Of a stretch of DNA of 42,113 nt, positions 36,012 to 42,113 are shown piece by piece. How positions within the stretch are numbered: the stretch's first letter is position 1; every line of letters starts with the position of its first letter. The position numbers were made by a program, and so were the translations under genes. Source of the stretch: JAGOJE01 sp964553715 (GTDB lineage: Bacteria > Pseudomonadota > Alphaproteobacteria > Rickettsiales > Rickettsiaceae); the NCBI GenBank assembly GCA_964553715.1, contig CAZKKY010000009.1, positions 1-42,113 on the forward strand. Reading direction: 5' to 3'. Below the pieces are notes generated by a model. That model saw nothing but the letters and a program-made list of their open reading frames with translations. It was not told the origin of the DNA and did no database searches.

Positions 36012-36335
36012 ATGCAAGAAACTCAATTTTTAATATCTGCGAAAAAAACCATATTATATATTGGCGAGCAAATAGAATATCATACAGAAAACAATCTTAT
36101 TGAAGTTGATATATTATCTAACGAAGTACTTAGCATAATAACTCCTAAGGGGCAGTATGTAATCAACAAGCAAACTCCGGCAAGGGAGCTTTGGATAGCA
36201 TCACCAATTAGCGGCCCTTATCACTTTGGATATGTCAATGGAAAGTGGCAAAGCAAAAATGGTACAGATTTATTTACATTACTAAATGAAGAGCTAAAAG
36301 CATTTTGCCTAATCAATCTTCAATATGACAAATAG
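36012..36335 (+). CDS. cyaY: Iron-sulfur assembly protein CyaY (frataxin)
   Basis: The 107-residue product has the frataxin alpha-beta sandwich pattern: an acidic first helix (IEYHTENNLIEVDILSNEV), then GQYVINKQTPARELWIASP (the family's INKQ-P-x-x-x-x-WLAS core) and YHFGYVNGKW, ending with DLFTLLNEEL. Frataxin binds iron and tunes cysteine desulfurase in Fe-S cluster assembly, matching the hscBA genes in this window. An AAGGAG at 35985-35990 is too far (21 bases) to serve this ATG, and I see no better in-frame start. The gene is followed 8 bases later by an ABC exporter. Confidence 0.85.
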   Translation: MQETQFLISAKKTILYIGEQIEYHTENNLIEVDILSNEVLSIITPKGQYVINKQTPARELWIASPISGPYHFGYVNGKWQSKNGTDLFTLLNEELKAFCLINLQYDK

Positions 36336-36343
36336 ATTTTAAT

Positions 36344-38068
36344 ATGACAAACAAACAAATCCTTTTGCATCTATTAAATTATCTAAGACCTTACAAGACT
36401 TTAGTTATAACAGCTCTATCTGCGATATTATTTGTATCATTATCAATTTTATCTCTCGGAATTGCTATAAAAGAACTGATAAACGAGGGTATTAAAAGCG
36501 GAAATTCTTTATCTCTTAACATCAGCATCATATATATTTTTTGTTTGATATTAACTCTTGGTATTGCAAGCTTTGTTCGATCTTTTTCTATTAATACTAT
36601 AGGAGAAAAAGTCATAAATGATATCCGCATAAAACTTTATTCCCATCTTCTTGGGCTAAAATTTCAAGAATTTGAAAAAATAAAAATTACTGATATTACA
36701 ACTCATTTATCTGGAGATTTAGAACTAATATCGCGGATTATAATTGATATTCTTTCCTTTTGTATAAGAAACAGCATAATGTTCTTAGGTGGTATAATTT
36801 TGATGTTTTTTCAGAGTATAAAATTATCTCTTATAACCATACTTATTGTCCCTGTAATGTTATTGCTATTTTTAAAACTAGGCAAAAAAATACGCTTTCT
36901 TGCAAGAAAAATTCAAGGTTTTCAAAGCGATTTATATCACTATATATCAGAAACATTTGGCGGTATAAGTGTTATTTATTCATTTAATGCCCAAAATAAA
37001 AAAAATGAAGAATTTAAAAATAAATCCGAAAAATTAATAGAATTATCGGTAAATAGATTATTACTTAGGTCTGGATTTTTTGCATTAGCTATTATTGCTA
37101 TAATGTCTGCTATTTTATTTGTTATCTGGATAGGTAGTATAGATGTTATAAATAACAAGCTAAGCCCAGGTAATCTTATTTCCTTCATTTTTTATGCGGC
37201 ATCTAGCTCTATGAGCATAGGAGGCATAGCAGAAGTAGTAAGCGAATTCTGGAGATGTCTTGCAGGAGCTGAAAGGGTTTTCTTGTTGCTAGAAAATCAA
37301 GAATTAGAATCACAAAATAATATATACCATAAATTAACCAACTCTAAGACGAAAGAAATAATCAAATTTTCTAATGTATATTTTTCTTACCCATCACGTA
37401 AAGATATACCAGTCTTATCTGGACTAAATTTTACAATCAATGAGGGGGATTTTGTAGCTATAGTTGGTCCATCAGGATCTGGTAAAAGTACAATATTTCA
37501 ATTGCTACTCAAATTTTTCTCAGCGACTAGTGGAAATATACTAATTTATGGAAATAATATACAAAAGATAAGCGCACATAATATAAGATCTAAAATTGGA
37601 TATGTAGCCCAAGATTCATTCGTTTTTTCTGAAAGTATAAGAAAAAATTTAGAGATATCTTCTAGCAATTATAGTACTATTTTAAAAGAATGTGGCTTAG
37701 ATAAAATTGCTAAAAAATTACCTAAAGGAATAGATAACTTTCTAGGATATTCAGGATCTGGATTATCAGGCGGAGAAAAACAAAGAATAGCGATAGCACG
37801 GGCTCTTGCTTACAATCCTAACATTCTGCTATTAGATGAAGCTACAAGCGCGCTTGACTATGAAAGCGAGAAAACCATCTTAGATAATATTAGAAAAATT
37901 ATGCATGGAAAGACTATTATTTCTATAGCACATAGAATTTCATCTATAGAAGGTGCAGACAAGATATTTGTAGTAAATAATAGTTCTATAGTATCTGAAG
38001 GTAAGCATGAGGAATTGATAAAATCATGCCCTCTATATCAAAAATTATCTAATATGACCTCACCTTAA
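36344..38068 (+). CDS. MsbA-like ABC exporter (fused permease and ATPase)
   Basis: A 574-residue half-transporter. The membrane domain (about 1-315) has six helices. The ATPase has Walker A GPSGSGKST (375-383), Q-loop Gln423, signature LSGGEKQ (474-480), Walker B ILLLDEA (494-500) and His530. It works as a homodimer. Substrate may be a lipid or lipid-linked compound, as for MsbA, but peptide or drug export is also possible; the sequence does not decide. It is closely linked to cyaY. After its TAA the same frame stays open for 35 more codons up to a TAG at 38174, perhaps an old coding tail or remnant. Confidence 0.88.
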   Translation: MTNKQILLHLLNYLRPYKTLVITALSAILFVSLSILSLGIAIKELINEGIKSGNSLSLNISIIYIFCLILTLGIASFVRSFSINTIGEKVINDIRIKLYSHLLGLKFQEFEKIKITDITTHLSGDLELISRIIIDILSFCIRNSIMFLGGIILMFFQSIKLSLITILIVPVMLLLFLKLGKKIRFLARKIQGFQSDLYHYISETFGGISVIYSFNAQNKKNEEFKNKSEKLIELSVNRLLLRSGFFALAIIAIMSAILFVIWIGSIDVINNKLSPGNLISFIFYAASSSMSIGGIAEVVSEFWRCLAGAERVFLLLENQELESQNNIYHKLTNSKTKEIIKFSNVYFSYPSRKDIPVLSGLNFTINEGDFVAIVGPSGSGKSTIFQLLLKFFSATSGNILIYGNNIQKISAHNIRSKIGYVAQDSFVFSESIRKNLEISSSNYSTILKECGLDKIAKKLPKGIDNFLGYSGSGLSGGEKQRIAIARALAYNPNILLLDEATSALDYESEKTILDNIRKIMHGKTIISIAHRISSIEGADKIFVVNNSSIVSEGKHEELIKSCPLYQKLSNMTSP

Positions 38069-38200
38069 CTCTTATTCCTGGCATTTACAGGGAGCAAAAA
38101 GAGAAGGCAATCTATAATAGAAGACTGTGGCATTGCTCTACCACTAGTGACTGCGCAAGAAGTTGCATCAATTTAGATTATTAAGAAGTAATGAAAGATC

Positions 38201-38277
38201 TGGTGGAACCGAGAGGATTCGAACCTCCGACCTAGTGATTAGGAATCACTCGCTCTATCCAGCTGAGCTACGGCTCC
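38201..38277 (-). tRNA. tRNA-Arg (anticodon CCU)
   Basis: The 77-base gene folds fully: acceptor GGAGCCG/CGGTTCC (with one G-U pair), D arm GCTC...GAGC, anticodon stem AGTGA/TCACT with loop TTCCTAA (anticodon CCT, reading AGG), a 5-base variable loop, and T arm GGAGG-TTCGAAT-CCTCT. The CCA end is encoded in the DNA. It lies downstream of groEL on the same strand, beyond a strong inverted repeat. Confidence 0.96.
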
Positions 38278-38280
38278 TAA

Positions 38281-38331
38281 AAAGAATATGTCATTCCTGA
38301 AAAGACATTTTTGTTAGATCAGGAATGACAT
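38281..38331 (-). terminator. Hairpin after groEL, probable terminator or palindromic repeat
   Basis: ATGTCATTCCTGA (38288-38300) and TCAGGAATGACAT (38319-38331) are perfect 13-bp complements around an 18-base loop. On the groEL strand the stem is followed by ATTCTTTTTA, as in a rho-independent terminator. The arms also carry GTCATTCC/GGAATGAC, the ends of the dispersed palindromes at 562, 1845 and 2184, so it may be a repeat recruited as terminator. Confidence 0.5.
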
Positions 38332-38353
38332 TCTAGATATATGGATGAAAGAC

Positions 38354-40006
38354 TTAGAAGTCCATTCCTCCCATACCCCCCATTCCTCCCATACCAGGAG
38401 CACCACCTCTGTTGCTTTCGTCTTTTTCTACAGGGTCGTCAGTTATAACAGCCTCTGTAGTAATGATTAAAGATGCAACAGATGCAGCATCTTGCAAAGC
38501 AGTACGCACTACTTTAGTAGGATCAATAATACCAGCCTTGAACATATCTGTATATTCCATGGTTTGGGCATTAAATCCATGGCTTATGTCCTTACTATCA
38601 GTAAGTTTACCAGCAACTATAGCTCCATCAATTCCAGCATTTTCGGCAATCTGACGAACAGGTGCTTGAAGAGCCCTTTTTACAATATTTACACCAGCTT
38701 GTTGATCTTCATTAGCACATTTGATGCTATCTAAGACTCTTGCTGCGTAAAATAAAGTCACCCCACCACCAGCGACAACGCCTTCTTCTACTGCTGCTCT
38801 TGTTGCATGTAAGGCATCATGAACACGATCTTTACGCTCTTTCACTTCTACTTCTGTTGCTCCGCCTACTTTCAAAACAGCAACGCCACCAGATAATTTA
38901 GCAAGACGTTCGTTTAGCTTTTCTTTGTCATAATCAGAAGATGTTTCCGATATTTGATGACGAATTTGATTGCAACGGGATTCAATGTCAACTTTAGAGC
39001 CTGAACCATCAATAATTGTAGTGGAATCTTTAGTGATAACAACTCTTTTACTACGACCAAGCATGCTAATATCAACGTTTTCTAACTTCATTCCAAGATC
39101 GTCACTTATCAGCTGGCCAGATGTAAGAATTGCTATATCTTCAAGCATCGCTTTTCTTCTGTCTCCGAATCCAGGTGCTTTTACAGCAGCAACTTTAAGA
39201 CCACCACGTAACTTATTTACTACAAGCGTAGCAAGAGCTTCTCCTTCTACATCTTCTGCAATAATAAGAAGAGGACGAGAAGATTGTACTACAGACTCAA
39301 GAAGTGGTAAAATTTGTTGCAAATTAGATAGTTTTTTCTCGAATATTAAAATGAAAGGATTTTCGAGTTCTGCTATCATTTTTTCAGAATTTGTAACGAA
39401 ATAAGGAGATAGATATCCACGATCAAACATCATTCCTTCTACCACTTCAACTTCAAAGTTAAAGCTTTTTGCTTCTTCAACAGTAATAACGCCTTCTTTA
39501 CCAACTTTTTCCATTGCTTCAGCTATTTTATCACCAATTTCTTTGTCTCCGTTAGCAGAAATTGTTCCTACCTGAGCTATCTCAGATTGGCTGCTGATTT
39601 TCTTACTGATACCTTTTATACGATCAAGAACTGCATCGATAGCCATATCAATACCACGCTTGATATCCATAGGGTTAAGACCTGCTACTACGCTTTTGTG
39701 CCCTTCTCTTGCTATTGCCTGAGTAAGAACAGTAGCAGTTGTTGTGCCATCTCCTGCTACATCAGCAGTTTTACTTGCAACAGATTTAACAAGCTGAGCA
39801 CCAACATTTCTTCTTTTATCTTTTAGCTCTATAGCTTTTGCAACCGTTACACCGTCTTTTGTTACTCTTGGAGCGCCAAAAGATTGTTCTATCGCAACGT
39901 TGCGTCCTTTAGGACCAAGAGTAACCTTCACAGTATTTGCTAGGATATCCACTCCTCTCAAAATTTCTTCGCGCGCATCTACGCCATGATTGATTAATTT
40001 ACCCAT
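38354..40006 (-). CDS. groEL: Chaperonin GroEL (Hsp60)
   Basis: The 550-residue chaperonin is complete. The ATP-site motif GDGTTTATVL (85-94), VKVTLGPKGRNV (26-37) and the Gly-Gly-Met C-terminal tail (from about residue 536) are all present. It forms the 14-mer folding chamber with the GroES lid. It follows groES by 35 bases. Confidence 0.98.
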   Translation of the reverse strand: MGKLINHGVDAREEILRGVDILANTVKVTLGPKGRNVAIEQSFGAPRVTKDGVTVAKAIELKDKRRNVGAQLVKSVASKTADVAGDGTTTATVLTQAIAREGHKSVVAGLNPMDIKRGIDMAIDAVLDRIKGISKKISSQSEIAQVGTISANGDKEIGDKIAEAMEKVGKEGVITVEEAKSFNFEVEVVEGMMFDRGYLSPYFVTNSEKMIAELENPFILIFEKKLSNLQQILPLLESVVQSSRPLLIIAEDVEGEALATLVVNKLRGGLKVAAVKAPGFGDRRKAMLEDIAILTSGQLISDDLGMKLENVDISMLGRSKRVVITKDSTTIIDGSGSKVDIESRCNQIRHQISETSSDYDKEKLNERLAKLSGGVAVLKVGGATEVEVKERKDRVHDALHATRAAVEEGVVAGGGVTLFYAARVLDSIKCANEDQQAGVNIVKRALQAPVRQIAENAGIDGAIVAGKLTDSKDISHGFNAQTMEYTDMFKAGIIDPTKVVRTALQDAASVASLIITTEAVITDDPVEKDESNRGGAPGMGGMGGMGGMDF

Positions 40007-40041
40007 AATATTTACCTCTACTAATTATTTTACTAATTACT

Positions 40042-40332
40042 TTATTTTTTGATTATTCCCATAATATCTGATTCTTTCATGATCATCAGATTTTTACCAT
40101 CGATTTTTACTTCAGTACCAGCCCATTTGCCGTAAAGAACAATGTCTCCTACTTTCACTTCTAAAGGTGAAAAATCACCATTGTCTTTTCTAACGCCTTT
40201 TCCTGTAGCTACAACTTTACCTTCTAAAGGTTTTTCTTTTGCACTATCTGGTATGATAATACCACCAGATGTTTTTTCTTCTTGTTCTAGTGGTTCTACA
40301 GCCACGCGATCATATAAAGGTTGAAAATTCAT
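40042..40332 (-). CDS. groES: Co-chaperonin GroES (Hsp10)
   Basis: A typical 96-residue GroES: FQPLYDRVAVEPLEQEEKTS at the start, the mobile loop KTSGGIIIPDSA, and GDIVLYGKWAGTEVKIDGK near the end. It caps the GroEL ring during folding. Translation starts from a strong AAGGAGG (40345-40339) six bases before the ATG. Transcription likely begins at the sigma-32-like promoter upstream. Confidence 0.97.
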   Translation of the reverse strand: MNFQPLYDRVAVEPLEQEEKTSGGIIIPDSAKEKPLEGKVVATGKGVRKDNGDFSPLEVKVGDIVLYGKWAGTEVKIDGKNLMIMKESDIMGIIKK

Positions 40333-40385
40333 TATAATCCTCCTTAACTAATTATTATTTATACTTAGCAACCATGCAAGTTCAG

Positions 40386-40413
40386 ATATATGCATTATAA
40401 ATAAGACTTCAAG
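40386..40413 (-). promoter_or_regulatory. Sigma-32 (heat-shock) type promoter of groES-groEL
   Basis: On the minus strand CTTGAA (40413-40408) and CATATAT (40392-40386), 15 bases apart, resemble the RpoH consensus (CTTGAAA and CCCCATNT). This lies 54 bases before the groES start. I see no CIRCE inverted repeat, so RpoH control is more likely than HrcA control. Confidence 0.5.
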
Positions 40414-40556
40414 AGGATATAATAAAAAAACTCTGAAAATAAATTTTTTTAAGTTCCTATTAATTTATTTTTAATATAAAAATGCAAATAAAAATTGCAA
40501 AATAACTATAATTAGTTTACAATAATTTACTTTTCTTAAATATTAAGAGTGTTTTT

Positions 40557-41903
40557 ATGCACAAAACAATAGATTCAGCACGTCTTGACTCTTTAATTAA
40601 AAACAATGAAACTACACATCTTAAAGCTGTCCTTACGCAAGAAGGGTATTCTTTGTCTAATAATACCGGATGCGAAATTTTAAAATTTAGTAATTCCTAT
40701 CGTGGTATACTAGATTTGTCAGATATGGATGTCTCAGGTTTTAAGATTTGCCTTCCTAGTATCAGATCAATAATATTAAACGAGAAAACTAATTTGACTA
40801 ATACAGTAATTAGTTTTGAATATGGAAATATATTTTCATGTGAAGAATTTTTGATTTCTTCTAGAGCTATACTATCGAACACTACTATCACTAATAGCGT
40901 AGGCGGTAAAGTTGTTATAGGATCAAGAGACGATTCAAGCTCAAGCTCTGTTAATATAGAGATAGAAAATTTTATATATCATCAAGATGATTTAATCAAA
41001 AAATATTCTGATATTTTGGGAGATAGTAATGGAATTTGCCGTGGATTTCTTCTTGAAATTGCAAGATTATTAAAAAATCAAAATGCTGGTGGGAAGTCAG
41101 ACACAGAATCTAATAATCTATTATATAAAACACTATCAGATTCTCTTTCTGCGGAATATGCAGAAAGGTATAATGATTTTGTATTTATGGCAAATGTATT
41201 TCAGGAGTCACAGAAATTTAGTGATGGAGAAGTTATAACTGTCAGTACTAAGAATGCTTTTAATAACATCGCTCATCTTTTTCAGGGACCTTCTTCTCCA
41301 TTTGTTTGTTTGAGTTTTGGAACCGATCAAGGCTCTCCGCATTCTATTGGTATCAGAACATTTTGTAATGATGATGGATCTAAAAAATATCAAATCATTG
41401 ACCCAAACCAAGGTTTTTTCACTCTAAGCACTTCAGATGATTGTAACAACAATCTGAACAATATTATTACAAAATACAGATGCCAAGATAATCAAATAGA
41501 TGTAAATGTTCTAGACGCATACCAATTTATAAAAGATGGAAATGGACTAGAGCAAATACCACATCCAGAAATTTTATTATTTAGGGCTGCAAAAGGTGAG
41601 ACAACTTATGATTTTCTAAAAATATTTTTAGAAAAAGGAGGTTATGCTTATATTAATTCCGAAATATATTCTAGTACTCCGATAAATGAGGCTAAAAAAA
41701 GCCAAAACCTTGAAGTAATAGAGTTGTTCTTAAAATATATAGGAAATGATGAAGAGCAAAAGACTGATTTTACTATAAATAGTGAATTACCAAATGATCA
41801 TGTTTCTCTATTATTATCGGATGTTCTAAACAATATAGAAGATGAAAATAATCAAGTGAAGATATCTGGTGATCTTAGTAGTGGCGATGTTGATCTATTA
41901 TAA
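40557..41903 (+). CDS. Putative effector: YopT-like cysteine protease with ankyrin-like tail
   Basis: The 448-residue protein has three zones. Residues 45-125 are rich in short beta-like steps (LDLSDMDVSGFKICLPSIRS; LISSRAILSNTTITNS), suggesting a small solenoid. Residues 155-290 carry a Cys-His-Asp arrangement typical of C58/YopT-like papain-fold peptidases: Cys161 in NGICRGFLLEIARLL, His262 in SPHSIGIRTF and Asp282 in YQIIDPNQGFF. The order and spacing (101 and 20 residues) are close to YopT. Residues 335-396 look like two ankyrin-type repeats (LLFRAAKGETTYDFLKIFLEKG; TPINEAKKSQNLEVIELFL). No signal peptide or membrane helix is seen, as expected for a type IV-secreted effector. The gene is divergent from groES across 224 bases. 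The fold assignment comes from motif reading only. Confidence 0.6.
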   Translation: MHKTIDSARLDSLIKNNETTHLKAVLTQEGYSLSNNTGCEILKFSNSYRGILDLSDMDVSGFKICLPSIRSIILNEKTNLTNTVISFEYGNIFSCEEFLISSRAILSNTTITNSVGGKVVIGSRDDSSSSSVNIEIENFIYHQDDLIKKYSDILGDSNGICRGFLLEIARLLKNQNAGGKSDTESNNLLYKTLSDSLSAEYAERYNDFVFMANVFQESQKFSDGEVITVSTKNAFNNIAHLFQGPSSPFVCLSFGTDQGSPHSIGIRTFCNDDGSKKYQIIDPNQGFFTLSTSDDCNNNLNNIITKYRCQDNQIDVNVLDAYQFIKDGNGLEQIPHPEILLFRAAKGETTYDFLKIFLEKGGYAYINSEIYSSTPINEAKKSQNLEVIELFLKYIGNDEEQKTDFTINSELPNDHVSLLLSDVLNNIEDENNQVKISGDLSSGDVDLL

Positions 41904-42055
41904 AGTGTACTAGTTTGCATTTTATCTTACATAAACTAACAAGTAAAGTTTGAATCCTCCCTAACTCTGATATATCCTCTCTACTCGCGCTGATATTCTT
42001 TACATCAGAACTTAAAACAATATCACCATTTACGAAACCAGACTCCCGAAGCAGA
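41887..42055 (-). other. Open stretch with coding character, no start codon
   Basis: On the minus strand about 55 codons run open after a TAG at 42060-42058, giving ESGFVNGDIVLSSDVKNISA, then SREDISELGRIQTLLVSLCK. It overlaps the last codons of the effector gene. It may be the end of a decayed gene or chance. I do not recognise the family. The region is otherwise gene-free from 41904 to 42113. Confidence 0.25.
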
Positions 42056-42063
42056 CCCTATAC

Positions 42064-42107
42064 TGCGCCCATTTGTCAAACCCAAAAATTTTTTTTGCTC
42101 GACCTAC
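42064..42107. repeat. Right copy of the edge sequence (inverted relative to 53-97)
   Basis: Read on the minus strand it begins GTAGGTCGAGC, passes through an A-run and T-run ending GGG, and reaches GGGCGCAGTATA. The matching blocks at 53-61 and 91-97 have almost the same spacing. The two copies point outward from the window. Confidence 0.4.
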
Positions 42108-42113
42108 GTTTAA

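Noticed and set aside
38970..39404. 144-codon frame opposite groEL
   Set aside because: It is a mirror frame of the highly conserved groEL gene with a Ser/Ile-rich, non-protein-like translation.
40439..40556. TATAAT at 40507-40512 as promoter of the effector gene
   Set aside because: The -10 box is perfect but no credible -35 lies 16-18 bases upstream, and such boxes are frequent in this AT-rich gap.
40333..40556. CIRCE operator for HrcA control of groESL
   Set aside because: The 9-bp inverted repeat with a 9-base spacer (TTAGCACTC type) is not present on either strand.
1..42113. CRISPR array, rRNA genes, complete insertion sequence
   Set aside because: No regularly spaced direct repeats, no rRNA-like sequence and no intact transposase gene were seen in the window.

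Overview
The window looks like a chromosomal segment of an obligately intracellular alphaproteobacterium of the order Rickettsiales. It is strongly AT-rich, mostly single-copy housekeeping genes with short intergenic gaps, and it carries ankyrin proteins, a Mrp-type antiporter, hscBA/cyaY iron-sulfur genes, a poly(3-hydroxybutyrate) depolymerase and degraded short palindromic repeats inside genes. The assignment rests on gene content and style only. A family such as Midichloriaceae or Rickettsiaceae cannot be fixed from the sequence by eye.

Layout. 1-2230 is a decaying accessory patch, less AT-rich than the rest: acetyltransferase (GNAT), YciI-like and DUF4440-like modules, one broken acetyltransferase, one truncated acetyltransferase, and three palindromic repeat insertions. 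2232-3476 (-) is an intracellular PHB depolymerase. 3625-5529 (+) is hemB-sco1-xseB. 5600-7140 (-) is an mlaE-mlaF lipid-transport pair. 7328-11767 (+) is pheS-pheT plus a GT4 glycosyltransferase. 11850-17902 (-) reads from the right as lpoA-like, hscB, hscA, rmuC, class II aldolase, then an unknown gene. 17927-23904 (+) is rsmI, a membrane histidine kinase, rodA, mreD and PBP2, an overlapping cell-elongation cluster. 24091-27780 (+) is a partial Mrp Na+/H+ antiporter (B, C and two large ion-channel subunits). 27802-30643 (+) is oligopeptidase B and an ankyrin protein, followed by a gene-end fragment. 30824-34636 (-) is glyQ-glyS-tsaC. 34788-35943 (-) holds two unknown genes. 36012-38068 (+) is cyaY and an MsbA-like ABC exporter. 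38201-40332 (-) is groES-groEL followed by tRNA-Arg(CCU). 40557-41903 (+) encodes a probable effector with a YopT-like Cys-His-Asp triad and an ankyrin-like tail.

How the genes fit together. Several neighbours share a task. LpoA, RodA, MreD and PBP2 concern peptidoglycan elongation, with an orphan histidine kinase translationally coupled to rodA. HscB, HscA and CyaY serve Fe-S assembly; HemB and SCO1 serve haem and cytochrome oxidase. GroES/GroEL appear to sit behind a sigma-32-like promoter.

Most interesting: the YopT-like/ankyrin protein at 40557-41903, the palindromic element inserted in frame in an acetyltransferase at 562-629, and related, outward-facing sequences at both window edges that suggest the same mobile element borders the segment on both sides. 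I found no CRISPR array, no rRNA and only one tRNA. No gene-free stretch exceeds 300 bases; the longest are 40333-40556 and 41904-42113.
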